NCBI GenBank assembly: GCA_036245525.1
Contig: BTPG01000003.1
Location: 206,677,342 to 206,741,341 of the forward strand
Direction of reading: 5' to 3'
DNA length: 64,000 nucleotides
From: Semisulcospira habei
Taxonomy: Eukaryota; Mollusca; Gastropoda; Semisulcospiridae
Below are positions 1 through 11,876 of this stretch, in pieces. The stretch's first letter is position 1. Every line of letters starts with the position of its first letter. A program made the position numbers and the translations under genes. The notes below the pieces were generated by a model, which worked only from the letters and a program-made list of their open reading frames with translations, was not told where the DNA came from and did no database searches.

Positions 1-190
1 ATCACTCGGCACACCCTGAACGACCAAGCAGCCTTCTCTAGGGACAGCACTGCTTGCTCCACACGGAGAGGGGCCTAGAAAAGGTAGCCTAACCAAAGCT
101 CGTCCCCTCGCAACCCCAGTTGGCTAGCCGCGGTCAACGGGCATCTTCTCCTGCGGTCAAAAAGCAAGAAAGAATAACGGATCCACTCTC

Positions 191-1033
191 ATGACGACCA
201 CGACCGGACTCAACGTAGCATGCTGGAACATCCGAACCATGCTCGACAAAGCAGACAGCGGACGCCCTGAACGTCGCTCCGCCTCATTGCCCATGAATTG
301 CGGAGGTTAAACATCGACATCGCCGCGCTCAGTGAAGTACGTTTTCCAGACGAAGGCAGCCTCCAAGAACTTGGCGCTGGGTACACCCTCTACTGGTCAG
401 GCAGGCCTGAATCAGAAAGACGGCTCTCAGGCGTGGGTTTCATGGTCAAGACCTCCATTGCAACTAAGCTGGAAAACCTACCAACGGGTCACTCAGACCG
501 CATCATGTCTATGCGCCTCCCACTGAGACACCAGCAACACGTCACCCTTCTCAGTGTGTACTCCCCAACCCTCCTGGCAGAGCCTGCTGAAAAGGACAAG
601 TTTTACACTGACCTGCGCAGCCTCATACAGAGCACCCCTGCAGACAACAAAGTCATCATCTTTGGCTACTTCAACGCCAGAGTGGGCCAGGACTCTGAAG
701 CCTGGAAAGGAGTCCTTGGCAAGCATGGCGTCGGGAACTGCAATGACAATGGCCGCCTACTGTTGGAGTTCTGTGCAGAGCAGCAACTGGTCATCACCAA
801 CACTACTTTTCAGCAAAAGGACAATCGAAAGACCACCTGGATGCATCCTCGCTCCAAACACTGGCACCTCATCGACTATGTCCTAGTGTGTCAGAGGGAC
901 CGCAGTGACGTCCTCCTCACCAGAGTGATGCCCAGCGCAGAGTGCCACACTGACCACCGCCTTGTCCGCTGCAAACTCAGGCTCCAAGTCAAGCCAAAAC
1001 CCAAGAAATGGGGGCCCCCCAAGAAAAAGCCTG
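191..1033 (+). pseudogene. LINE ORF, endonuclease domain (5' part)
   Basis: The likely start is ATG 191, which opens a frame with the EN motif WNIRTM. That frame meets a one-base deletion near 270, and the domain continues in the frame read from 298. Visible endonuclease features are ALSEVR (catalytic Glu region), GYFNARVG (normally GDFN; the Asp-containing motif has Y here), HPRSKHWHLIDYVLV and the terminal TDHRLV with the catalytic Asp-His pair. The product would nick target DNA to prime reverse transcription. The ORF is cut at codon KKKP by the Harbinger-like insertion and resumes at 2524. It is a dead copy because of the frameshift, the insertion and the GDFN change. Confidence 0.85.
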
Positions 1034-2523
1034 GTGTGCAATGTATAGAAGGAACTTACTGCACACGCTAAGCACTACCTTCGTAAGTAGTAACCACCGA
1101 GTAGGAAGCGCCTACTGTAGGCAGCAATGCATGGAACCAACCTGCTAGTCACTAGCTTGTGACTACGAAGGTTCAACCTTGTCCCACAAGTTAATTTTAT
1201 CGCAGGGGAATCCCCTGCAATGCGCAGGCGCGGAAGTAGGCGTATGGCGTATGGCGGACGCCTATACAGGAAAGATGGCAGAAAAAAAGAGGAAGGCAGA
1301 TTTTAAATAATAATAATTTACATGTCTGCAGACTTTAGTACAATGTTGTAGTAATGTTAGATTTATTGTTGCACTGTAACTTTAAATTGAATAGATTTGA
1401 TTGTATGTTCATGCGTGATAATGAAGTGGTCTAAAAGTACATGTAAGTTAAGAGACGTTAAAATAAAATATTGAATCTACTCACCGAGCAACAACATTGA
1501 TGAACACAAGGTCAGCTTTGCAGATAACCTGTGGAACAAAACATTCTATGGATAATTAACTTGGTGATAAAATTAGTACAAACGTACACATAGGTGACAT
1601 CAATTTCTCCGATATCATGTAGTTGAAAAGGGTTGGTCACAGGTGGAAGGGCTAGTTTGTAAATGAGAAGGAAAATCTGTGCACTTGGAGTATGAATAAA
1701 TGTACAACTAAATGTAGTCATGCTTCGTTTATACAAATTTACTTTTTGATTTTAGTGAATGACAGAATTTGGAAGTTTTCTTTTCTTTTCAGTTTTTCGT
1801 ATTTGTAAAATCACATTCATGTTACATGCTTTCAGACCATTGTAGCCATTAAGAGTGCTGACAAATTAATTTTTTTTTTTTTTTTTTTTTTGGGGGGGGA
1901 AGGGGGCACAACATAAACACACATCCTTACCTGGCATTCCAGCCATTCTGTAGAATTTGATTTTCTGGTAGTCAGCCTCTGTCTGGTCTGGGAAGACGAT
2001 GTGCCTTCTGACAGTCGAAAAAAAGCGCATCTGTAACTCTGCTGACAGTTCTAGAAACGGTGGCTTGATCAACACCAAGCAAGTCTCCTATCACCGTCTG
2101 GTTGGTTCCCGAGGCATAAAAACGCAGTGCAAGACAAACTTGCAACACTGGGGAGAGGCACCCTTTTCTCGGCACTTCATGCTTGATTTGGTCTTCGATT
2201 TCAGCAGCAAGTTGGAAAATGAAGTTTCTCGGGAATCTAAATCTCTTGTAGACTTTTTCGTCGTCATATACCTCCAATGGATGGGTTCGATCGCGGAATA
2301 TTCGCTCTCTTCGTATGGCTCTCCGCCGGTTGTGCATTCCATACAGCACGGGCGCGGCCATCTTTCTTTACATGCGGTAAGTACTTCCTAGTGGCTGTAG
2401 GCCTCGGAATAGCAGCCCTACCGTAGGCAGCAGCGTAGGCAGTGCCTTCGCAGGGCGCTTTGTTCCATGCATTGCCCGTAAGTTAGTACCTTCACTACTG
2501 GGCACCTTCTATACATTGCACCC
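1034..2523 (-). mobile_element. PIF/Harbinger-like DNA transposon, non-autonomous
   Basis: The ends match as inverted repeats: GTGCAATGTATAGAAGG at the left and its complement CCTTCTATACATTGCAC at the right. The flanks carry CTG at 1031-1033 and 2524-2526. Removing the element and one CTG restores an open LINE frame (KKKP then DVASL), so this is a clean insertion with a 3-bp duplication, as expected for PIF/Harbinger. CCTG (4 bp) also fits. The interior has a broken minus-strand transposase N-terminus (1866-2361) and a T17/G8 homopolymer junction near 1870-1899. No DDE catalytic domain remains, so it would need another element's transposase. Confidence 0.85.
1866..2361 (-). pseudogene. HARBI1-like transposase N-terminal fragment
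   Basis: From ATG at 2361 the frame gives about 115 residues of a HARBI1-like protein. It has an arginine-rich start, the RFPRNFIFQLA segment, and a helix-turn-helix-like stretch around LGVDQATVSRTVSRV. A frameshift near 2020 moves the rest (FSTVRRHIVFPDQ to FYRMAGMPG) to the next frame. Homology stops where the family's GxxDGTH catalytic motif should follow, at a GGTAAGG that could be an old splice donor. The conserved DDE triad is absent. Family assignment rests on my recognition of the N-terminal pattern and on the 3-bp target duplication. Confidence 0.75.
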
Positions 2524-4891
2524 CTGATGTTGCCAGCCTTCAGCGTGACGACGTGAAAGCTGCCTTTCAGACAGATTTACAGCGCAGGCTCAAAGACACA
2601 GCGGACCCAGCAGACTCCTCCCCTGAAACACTTTGGGAACAACTGAAAACTGCTATTGCAAAATCCTCTGCAGAAGTCCTGGGTTTCGCTAGAAAGAAGA
2701 ACAAAGACTGGTTTGACGAGAACGATGCAGAGATCCAGGAACACCTAGCAAAAAAAAGAGCCGCCCATCAGGCCCACCTAGCCCAGCCTTCCTGCCCTGT
2801 GAAGAAGTCTGCCTTCCGCCTCGTCTGCAGCAGTCTCCAGCGCAAGCTCAGAGATCTCCAGAATGAGTGGTGGACCAGACTTGCACAGAGGACCCAGCTT
2901 TGCGCTGACAATGGTGACTACAGGGGCTTCTACGAAGCACTGAAAGCAGTGTATGGCCCCAGACACCTGGTACAAAGTCCCCTGCGAAGCGCGAATGGTC
3001 AGGCACTCCTCACAGATAATACCTCCATCTTGAACCGCTGGTCGGAGTACTTTCAGAGCCTCTTCAGCGCTGAGCGCACTGTTCAAGAAGCAGTCGTCCT
3101 ACAAATCCCACAACTCCCAGTAAAGGTTGAATTGGACGAACCGCCCACCGCCGAGGAGACCCTCACAGCCATCCACCAGCTCAAGAGTGGCAAAGCAGCA
3201 GGCATTGATGGAATACCACCAGAGATCTGGAAACATGGAGGCACAGCAATGCACAACAAGCTCCATGACCTCTTTCTCTGCTGCTGGGAGGAAGGAACAC
3301 TACCAAAGGATCTCCGTGATGCTGTCGTTATCACCCTGTACAAGAACAAAGGCGAGAAGTCTGACTGTTCCAACTATCGGGGAATTACCCTGCTGTCCAT
3401 TGCTGGGAAAATTCTTGCAAGGCTGCTCCTGAATCGGCTGGTACCTGCCATCGCTGAAGAGCACCTCCCAGAGGGCCAGTGTCGCTTCAGAGCAAACAGG
3501 AGCACCACCGATATGGTCTTTGTGCTGAGACAGCTTCAGGAGAAGTGCCGCGAGCAGAACAAAGGGCTGTACGTAACGTTTGTCGACCTAACAAAAGCGT
3601 TTGACACTGTGAGCAGGCAAGGCATGTGGCAGATCCTGGAGCGACGTGGCTGTCCCCCAAAGTTCCTCAGCATGATTGTCCAGCTACAGGAGGACCAGCA
3701 AGGCCAGGTCAGACTCAACAATGTCCTCTCAGAACCATTCCCTATTCTCAACGGCGTAAAGCAGGGCTGCGTGCTGGCACCGACCCTCTTCACCATCTTT
3801 TTTAGCATGATGTTGAAGCAGGCCACAGTAGACCTCGATGATGACATCAGGTATCGTCTCGATGGCAGCCTGTTCAACCTCAGACGACTGCAGGCCCACA
3901 CGAAAACCCTAGACCAACTGATTCGTGAGCTGCTTTTTGCTGATGACGCTGCCATCGTTGCACACACAGAGAGAGCCCTGCAGCGCATCACGTCCTGCTT
4001 CGCAGACGCTGCCCAGCTCTTTGGACTCGAGGTCAGTCTGAAAAAGACAGAGGTCCTCCATCAGCCGGCACCCAAGACAGTGTATCGCCCTCCTCACATC
4101 ACCATTGGCGAGTCTGAACTAAAGTCAGTGCACCAGTTTACTTACCTTGGCTGCATTATCACGTCGGACGCCAAGCTGGACAAGGAGCTTGACAGCAGGC
4201 TGGCAAAAGCGAACAGCGCTTTCGGGCGACTTTTCAAGCGGGTGTGGCACAATCAACAGCTGAAAACAGGCACCAAGATCAACGTGTACAGAGCTGTGGT
4301 CCTCACCACCCTGCTGTATGGTTCCGAGTCCTGGGCCCTCTACCGCAGCCAACTACGACTCCTCGAACGCTTCCACCAGCGCTGGGCATCCTGGGCATTC
4401 ACTGGAGTGACTATGTCACCAACGTCGAGGTCCTTGAACAGGCTGAAACTATGAGCATCGAGGCTTTGCTGCTGCGGACACAGCTCCGCTGGGCGGGGCA
4501 TGTCTTCAGGATGGAGGATCATCGCCTACCAAAGATCACCCTGTTCGGCGAGCTTGCTACTGGACACCGTGACAGAGGGGCACCAAAGAAGAGATACAAA
4601 GACTGTCTCAAGAAGTCACTTAGTGCCTGCCAAATCGACCACCACCAGTGGTCCTCGCTTGCTGTGGACCGTGACACCTGGCGCTCCACCATTTACAAGG
4701 CAGCTGTCTCCTTTGAGGACTCTCGCAGAGCTAGCCTTAAGGACAAGCGGCTCAGGAGAAAAAACAGAGATGCCGCAACTCAGAACCCTGGCCATACCTT
4801 CCCCTGCAGCCACTGCGGTCGAACCTGCCTGTCCCGGATTGGCCTCCGCAGCCACGAACAAGCCTGCAGACGTCGTGGGCAACTCCTATAA
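2524..4891 (+). pseudogene. LINE ORF, reverse transcriptase and C-terminal zinc finger
   Basis: The frame from 2553 to 4454 holds an RT domain: FVDLTKAFDTV (motif A Asp), GVKQGCVLAPTLF, and LLFADDAAIVAHT (catalytic FADD). The thumb region YLGCIITSDAKLDKE follows. A frameshift near 4390 moves the C-terminus to the frame ending at 4891, which has LRWAGHVFRM and a Cys/His module (CSHCGRTCLSRIGLRSHEQAC) typical of these LINEs. The protein would copy element RNA at the nicked target. The catalytic residues are intact, but the frameshift and the upstream insertion disable it. Confidence 0.88.
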
Positions 4892-4960
4892 AATCTTCGT
4901 TCGCGAAGTCAAAGCCAAGAGAAGAATTTACCCGAAATATTAATAAATTGTGTTGTACCC

Positions 4961-7640
4961 GTCTTTGCTAAGCGTGTTTCTTTCTCCGTTGGGTACTTCT
5001 TTGCATATTACACGCTTGGCAGTCACCTTTTTGGTCTGGATTGCTTATATACGACCTTAGGTCATCTGCATAATTATAACCAACCCGAGACAAGATGGAG
5101 GATGAACCAGCGAAGAAAAGAAAGTATCATCGAATCGCGACGACAGTGACAGACTCGGAATTGAAGTGAAGAAAAAGGAAGAGAGACAAGATACACCTAA
5201 GTAGAACTGACATCGGACAAAGGAATATGGACATGTGGCAACGTGTCCCTTTCCTGCTGAATCAGTGAGTAATCTACGGTCTTTTTCGATCTTCCTATAG
5301 TTCCGCAAGCGCTAGTGGTTTTCGGAATTCATGATCTTCAGTTGAATTTATCTCTTACTGATTTCGCAAGATTTAAAAAATGTTTTTATCATATAGTTAC
5401 GAGCTAGTTATCACATTTAATGCTGCAAAGACTGCTCTGAAAACTACGGTGTGTGTCGAAGTTGTACATCGCTGGTCATAATATGTTTTTGTCCATGTGC
5501 GGGTTTACATTCACTCGATTCAGGTAGTGTTTCTTCTGCGATGGTGCATTTGTCGTTTCCAATGATGCTTTCAGTTACGTAGACGTCGATGTGTGAGATG
5601 TAAATTTGACGGCAGTGCAGAAAGTGGGTATAAGTACCAATGTTCTGTTTAATGATGGAACGCGTTGCGTGTTTCCGAGGGTTAAAGGATCAAAAGTCAA
5701 GCTTGACACCGTAGACGCAGGCTCGCCGGCTTTGCGAGTCAAATAAACCTTAGTTAGTTCGGGTTTAACGTCCACAGCACCGAGGTGATCATGGACGGCC
5801 CTGACGGGCCGGTTATGGAGGACAGGGAAATCTATTGCCTATGAAGTACGACTTGAACACTAATCAACTCAGGCGCACTCCAACTGTGCCACTTTGATTT
5901 AACAGGACCTTTCAACGGACATGCTATTGAACAAATCCGTTTTTTTCCCCCTGGATTTCAAATAAACCTTGCCTACGCAGCACGATCGTTACTAGTAAAT
6001 ACTAGCAGGTCGAGCGGCGGAAGCCGAATTGTGGTTTTGACAGCACAGCGAGTATGGACGGTTTATTCTACTTTTTCGTAAAAAAATTACGTCCAAAGTA
6101 TGCCGGAAAACATCAGTACACGTGTTCACTGACACGTGTGTACACCACACCGATGACCTTGTGACCTGCAGTATTGCGATACACTGCCGATTGTCGGCCG
6201 GGTTCTGCCTTGTGACGTAGGCTCATAAATATGTATAATAATTCAAAACAAGGCCGATGCAGACGATAAATCCGCGACTCGGGTCCAAAAACAATTCACC
6301 CTTCAAACGATAAATTTCGACATTTGGCATTGTACTTACACCATTAAGCTCTAAGATAGTACACAAAGGACCCATACACATACTGTCAGCAGTATCTGTT
6401 GCAGACAGTTTTCTGACTGTGTTGATATGCTTGATCCTGGGGAAAATAACTTTAAGGTGAGAGCACTGTGGTTTTAACTCCATAAAAATACTTTTGGAAC
6501 AACGTCTTCAATTTTCTTAGGGTCCCAGCTCTTCACTAGACACAATGCCAACCCCGCCCATGCTCTCATCACACTCGTTATTACCGTTTAAAGAACATCA
6601 GTATACATTAGTATTATATTGTTTTGGCAAAATAGTCTCTCTTGTCTGCGCCCTTAAAACCAAGTGCGTATTTAAAGGCTTACAAACAGCCACTGATTTG
6701 GAAAGGCCAGCCAGTTCTGCTCCGAACAGCCAAACTGAGATCTACGCTCGCGGGGTTTGATTATACACCGTAACAATAAATACAGCCTCATGTCATACCA
6801 TTTGTTCTTTAAAATCTTTTAGGATCTTTAGCACTGAGAACATAAAGAACCAAGCAGTGGATCAAATGACATTTTATTTAGTATTGCCATCATTATTTCA
6901 ATTGGTTTCCGCAACCATAACTTAACAGCCCAGCCCTGCGTTTTCATCTAGCCTGTTCTAAAGACTGTTGTACTTGTAGCCATTCATAATTTTGTAGGCA
7001 GGCTTACAATATTTAGCATGGAGCTGTACTTGGATGATATATTCCATTATAATTCGTTAATTTCCATCTCCGAAATAATGGTAAAATCACTGTATATACG
7101 TCCGTGCTAGCTTTTCCATAACGAATGTAATAGTAAATCAATTTAGCCATCCCAAGCCATCAGGGACGTCAAGATGATGAAAAGGAATTCCACACTTCCT
7201 TTCCAAGAATACGTGTCGTTTTATGGTGACGCAATAGTAAACATTTAAACGACAACGTCACTAAAGATATTTTGTTTTCATCCAAACGTCACACGACCAG
7301 TTTCTTTTGCGCAAACCGTACCATGTGACCGTGATACAAAAACCATTGTAGCGACAAATGACGGTTTTCTTGTAGCCCTCTTTGTGACGCATCTTGGATG
7401 CGAGTTTTGTTCTATAAAAGATCACCAAAAACGTTCTAAAGTAAAAAGTTGCATGTGTTGTTCGAAACAACAAGCACTCAGTACTGGAGACGGCAACGTC
7501 ATGAAATATTTTAAATTACGTCATCAGTCTATTATGTATAAATGTATCTTCCTTTGACGTCAGTAATGTCTGGCGTGATCCAAGTCGGAAGATATCTTCT
7601 TGATTTCTTCTGCGAAAATAGTAGAGGAATGAAAACAAAT
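4961..7640. other. Non-coding stretch, no supported gene
   Basis: Short ORFs occur on both strands but none shows a domain, splice-site support or relatedness to neighbours. The ATG at 5095 opens only 24 codons (MEDEPAKKRKYHR start). No terminal repeats or RNA gene were recognised. It may be unique host DNA or old repeat. Confidence 0.5.
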
Positions 7641-7804
7641 ACGTTATTGGTAGCAGGGGTTCGCTTCACGGACCCTTGTAGGCCTTCGGGAGGTCAAAGG
7701 AACTATTGTACCCCTCAGGCCTTCGGCCTTCGAGGTACAATGTTTCCTTTGACCTCAGTCAGTCCTACAAGAGTCCGTGTAGCAAACCCCTGCGACCAAT
7801 AACT
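7641..7804. repeat. Foldback MITE-like palindrome
   Basis: About 164 bp forms one long imperfect inverted repeat. The left arm runs TTATTGGTAGCAGGGGTT ... CCTTGTAGG and the right arm is its complement ending ACCAATAA; the centre near GGCCTTCGGCCTT is itself palindromic. A partial relative lies at 56110-56166, so it is a dispersed family. Target duplication not clear. Confidence 0.75.
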
Positions 7805-8471
7805 TATAATGTTGTGACATGTTAGAGCTGTGAATGATGAGGAAAAAACGGCACATTGCTGAAACTTGTTTTTGCGGTTTTCCCAAAATTGTAATTTTTG
7901 GGGGTGGTACATACTGAGGAAACAAATATCTGAAAATGTACTTGTCAGATGATAGTAAAATTTTACACGCAAGTTTACACATGGGTACATTTTTATATAA
8001 TGTCAGTGCCGAGTGTTTAATTTCAGCTTAGTTTGGGAGCTATGAATTGTCCCTCATACGCTCATTAGCGTGAGTAGGGACGGTAAACTGGACTTCTGTC
8101 TGTCTGCCGAGCTATGAATAGCTTTCCATGACTAACATTCTCAAAAAATGACCAAACCAGAAAATTCATATAAAAATATTTTTTCTTCAAAACCAGGTAA
8201 GATATGCAAAATCGCCACTGACATTCCTTAATGATGATATCAATTAATATTTTGACCAAGTTTGGCTTTTTAGAAGCATCAAAGGTAGCCCAACTTTGTT
8301 TCCTTAGCAACCAGGTGTAACGATCAGTTAGTGTTCGTTGCCATGGCAACGGTGAGCATACCTGACTAAATGAGCATGTCGGAGCGTTCAGGACATACAC
8401 ATACTGATTCTAAGGATATACAATAAAACATATGTCCATAAACCCCCCCCCCCCCCAAAAAAAAAAACAGT

Positions 8472-9515
8472 GACAGTGCTTTTCCTACCCACATGGTAGT
8501 TTTTTCTAAATTACAAGCACTGGCAGTCAACCCTTTCGGTCTAGTTTTTTACTACAATTTCGACTGCAACCCCTTCCCCCTTTTTAGTAGGTTCTCTCTT
8601 AGGTTGCATGGAAATTTAGCTCTAGGTGGAGGCATGGAATGTATGCCCCTGCAGAAACCACAGTAAAATGTGGTCTTTGCAGGTAAGCAGAAGTTCCTTC
8701 TCTTCCTTCAGTATTGCCGATGGTGTGCTGAAGAGGTCGCCAAGACCGAAACAGCTGTCCACACCGGCTCACTATCTGGACCCCCACTTTGGGGACCTAG
8801 ATTTAAATTTCCATGCACCTAGGGGCTGGAACAGTGTGATACGTGATACGCCTCCCTTCGGGGGGGGGGGGGGCTTCCATATGCATTGCTTTCAGTCTCT
8901 TACTTAGCGCTCCCTCTTTCCTATCCTTTTTTTTTTGTGTGTGCTTAGACCAAAGTAGATCTATGATCATTGGTCTATCATGCACACTTCTCTCCCTTGA
9001 CAGTGCTTTTCCTACTCACATGGTAGTTTTTTCTAAATTACAAGCACTGGCAGTCAACCCTTTCGGTCTAGTTTTTTACTACAATTTCGACTGCAACCCC
9101 TTCCCCCTTTTTAGTAGGTTCTCTCTTAGGGTGCATGGAAATTTAGCTCTAGGTGGAGGCATGGAATGTATGCCCCTGCAGAAACCACAGTAAAATGTGG
9201 TCTTCTTTGCAGGTAAGCAGATGTTCCTTCTCTTCCTTCAGTATTGCCGATGGTGTGCTGAAGAGGTCGCCAAGACCGAAACAGCTGTCCACACCGGCTC
9301 AATATCTGGACCCCCACTTGGGGGACCTAGATTTAAATTTCCATGCACCTAGGGGGGGCTTCCATATGCATTGCTTTCAGTCTCTTACTTAGCGCCCCCT
9401 CTTTCCTATCCTTTTTTTTTTTGTGTGCTTAGACCAAAGTAGATCTATGATCATTGGTCTATCATGCACACTTCTCTCCCTTGACAGTGCTTTTACTACT
9501 CACATGGTAGTTTTT
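8472..9515. repeat. Tandem duplication of a ~0.5 kb unit with internal inverted repeats
   Basis: Two long copies (8472-8998, 527 bp; 8999-9482, 484 bp) and the first ~33 bp of a third (9483-9515) each begin GACAGTGCTTTT. Copy 1 has about 40 extra bases, including a G run near 8860, that copy 2 lacks. Each copy contains a ~225-bp module bounded by an inverted repeat (8598-8629 against 8793-8822, core GCATGGAAATTTA), so the unit holds a MITE-like foldback. A C/A homopolymer run (8443-8467) lies just left. ORFs across it are repeat translation, not genes. Confidence 0.85.
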
Positions 9516-9736
9516 TCATAAACCCAAATGATTGCGCTGAAGTGTACTAGCTCGCCTTAATTCTCTGATACGTCAAATGTTAGTACTGCGATGAGTGACG
9601 TATAACATCGAGTTGTCACTATGAACAGGGCTTCGTGGGACTAATGATGCCATGACGAGAAGCTTGAATTGACGTCATTTCGCTGCTCGTGCTATTATTC
9701 TTCTTCAGAATAGTTATGCTACGCCAGACCACAAAG

Positions 9737-9936
9737 CTTACGAATAGCGGGATTCGTCTTGTGTGTCGGCCTTTATTTATGTGTGACACTGTGTTTGGAT
9801 CAGAGGTTGGGTGAGATTAGAAGGAGATGGATTCCTGTGGCTAATTAGAGCCCATGGCAGAGCGTACTAATAGCGGGAAGCGCCGTGTGTTCGTCTTTAT
9901 TTGTGTGAGCCGACGTGTTTATTGATCAGAGGTTGG
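9737..9936. repeat. Two diverged direct copies, 126-bp spacing
   Basis: Segments 9737-9810 and 9863-9936 share an AATAGCGGG start and a GATCAGAGGTTGG end, spaced 126 bp. This is a short, old duplication with no coding content. Confidence 0.6.
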
Positions 9937-9972
9937 CTTACAGAAGAGGGAAATAGATCAGCATAATAATTG

Positions 9973-10275
9973 TCTGAAAATCAGAATAGGCGATGCACTG
10001 TGATGTGACAACAGTTTTCAGCCTTTAATGTAACCATCCGCATAAAAAAAAAACGACCAGAAACCATATAAAAAGATACTTTGGCGCAAATCTATAATAG
10101 TCTTCAGTGTCCGCCGATCAGAAACAAAAGTTTGATATCACGGCACAGTCACGTATCATTCTTGCAGACGTCAGCGCCCGGAAGTAAGAATCATGTTCAT
10201 TCCTGATTGGTTAATATGTTGTCGCGTGGCCACCTTTACGTGATCCTGGCAGTTAATTTTGAAAGTGAACGTTGT
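9973..10275. repeat. Dispersed repeat, copy A
   Basis: About 300 bp, from CTGAAAATCAGAATAGGCG to the run near 10275, is closely similar to 49351-49639 (copy B, in an intron of the receptor-like gene). Both are in the same orientation with small indels. Shared blocks include CAGCGCCCGGAAGTAAGAAT and TTGTCGCGTGGCCACCTT. No ORF or terminal repeats; SINE or MITE-like remnant is possible. Confidence 0.8.
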
Positions 10276-10289
10276 AAAAATATAAACAA

Positions 10290-10556
10290 CTGTGAGTGTT
10301 TCTAAAAGATAAACGCATCTGAGCTCCAGACAATACGGTAGACTTTGGAATGAACTCCTCTTCTTGTTACTTCTGTTGTGTCACTTACTAAATCTCTTGG
10401 ACTGAGTGTTCCACTGGACCCACTCATGATTTGCCCCTTGTGAGTCTGCTATATACTATTTCACACCTGTTCAACTCTGTCTTGTCCGCATAGGAGGGAG
10501 GTCCAGACCCAGCAACCATAGGCCATCGGGCCGATCGATGTGTACTGTATTGCTTT
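10290..10556 (-). pseudogene. LINE C-terminal fragment, part split off by the gypsy insertion
   Basis: Read on the minus strand, the sequence left of the gypsy 3' LTR continues the LINE fragment found at 47350-47509: an LDLPPM-type block follows with frameshifts. This part and the right part flank the whole nest and share the 4-bp duplication CTTT (10553-10556 and 47350-47353), which shows the gypsy element landed inside an already decayed LINE. Confidence 0.65.
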
Positions 10557-10658
10557 TGTAACAGTTCTAGCCATTCACGTCCTGGTCACGCGCACCAAAT
10601 GTAACGGATCTTTAGTAAATAACCTCCTGGTCGCGCGCACCAAATGTATCAGTTCTAT

Positions 10659-11876
10659 TCACGTCTTTTTAATTAGAAATGATGGGTGCGGCCATTTTGA
10701 ACATGACCTTCGACCTACTGGGGACGACTTCCGGTTTTGCTTGCAAACATGGAAGCTGTGAATACAAAACCCTACACAAGTTCCCGATCTAGCGGCCGAC
10801 ATTGCGCAGTAAAAGGTTGCCACAACAACGAAAAAAAGCTGTATGACTTGTTGCAAATGCCATGTTTTGACCACAAACCTTTCATTCGCCGTTATTGTTC
10901 GTGTTTGAAACATTTTTGTTTGTAAAAAAGTGTATCACATCGCACACTATCCGATGAAATGGCCTGTTTTTTTATCGGCCGGCCGTACACACTCGAGCGA
11001 CACAAGTCAGTCTAAATTTTTATGTCTAGTTCATGTGTGTTTCGAGGAAGTTTTGCTTTAAATTGCCGGTACTCCTCATCGTCAGCGGACCAAACCGTGG
11101 CGGAGATAGTTATTTTGCGCAGCGTTTTGTTGCACGTATCAAAATCTCCTTTGAAGTTATATCCCCATATTTTTGGTAGGGATTAGGACTACCGACTCTA
11201 AGGCCTACCTACTGATGCCAGCAGGTTGTTGTCTCACTCACGCCCTGATATTTTCATACGGTTTTTGTATCATGGGCGTGTGTGATCTTCAACTTTTGTG
11301 TAAATGTGTTGTTTTGTTTTTCCTCCAACTTTTTATGTTCTGTCAGTACAATAGTGAAACTTATTTTGTTCTGTTTTGTCGGTACAATAGTGAAACTTGT
11401 AGTAATGTACCCAGTAATTCATATTTATTGTCATGCTGATAAAATTAAAGAGTTTGTTGGCAGATTGTCAATTTTTTGTGTTTGTGTCATGAATTATCCT
11501 TAGAATGCATTACTCGCAATTCTTTCATTGTTTTCAGTATTATTATATTAATGTATACATGTATGGTGCAGCAATACAAGTTTTGTTGTCGCAAACATTT
11601 CATAAATAACATGAGAATATTTTGCCACCCAAAAGTAGAGACCAAACAAAGTGTAGAAATAGTGTTATTAGCTTGAGATACACTTGAAAACAGAACACTT
11701 AAATAACTACATGGCTACACAAAATATCTATGCATATACACGAAAACTTCGCAAAAAACTTTCCAACGCGCACACGTAAACACTTCTCTGAAAGGCCAAA
11801 CCGGAAATGCCACACAGCCGAGCAACCTGTTAACCGACCCATTTGAGAATATTACCGTTTGGTAAAAAAGAGGTGA
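10659..11876 (+). mobile_element. THAP-bearing DNA transposon, ISL2EU-like, inside the 3' LTR
   Basis: The unfilled site in the other LTR (near 18410) shows this segment is an insertion of 1218 bp with a 2-bp AT duplication (10657-10658 and 11877-11878). Terminal inverted repeats are TCACGTCTTTTT at the left and the complement of TCACCTCTTTTTT at the right. A THAP-like zinc-finger start is encoded at 10749-10925. A 2-bp AT duplication plus THAP fits the ISL2EU group; that placement is inference. No nuclease or full transposase remains. Confidence 0.75.
10749..10925 (+). pseudogene. Truncated THAP-like zinc-finger protein
   Basis: ATG 10749 opens 58 codons. Residues near 18-24 give C-x4-C (CAVKGC) followed by HNN and later Cys residues, the start of a THAP (C2CH) DNA-binding domain. 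The frame stops at 10925 soon after, so the domain's C-terminal AVPTIF-like part and any catalytic region are missing. THAP domains bind transposon ends in several DNA transposon groups. I take it as the 5' coding remnant of the surrounding element. Confidence 0.6.

Larger units (their letters stand above)
1..4960 (+). mobile_element. APE-endonuclease non-LTR retrotransposon (LINE), interrupted
   Basis: One LINE runs from the window edge to about 4960 and is split at 1033/2524 by a DNA transposon. It codes for an N-terminal apurinic-like endonuclease (191-1033), a reverse transcriptase (2524-4454) and a C-terminal C2H2-type zinc finger (up to 4891). Rejoining the flanks restores the reading frame across the insertion. 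Two single-base frameshifts (near 270 and near 4390) make it inactive. The 5' UTR begins at or before base 1. The 3' end after 4891 is short and AT-rich, and its exact border was not found. Clade is not assigned; an RTE-like group is possible. Confidence is high for LINE and low for clade. Confidence 0.9.

Noticed and set aside
5095..5169. Possible first exon (24 codons, basic N-terminus)
   Set aside because: No convincing donor or downstream exon was found.
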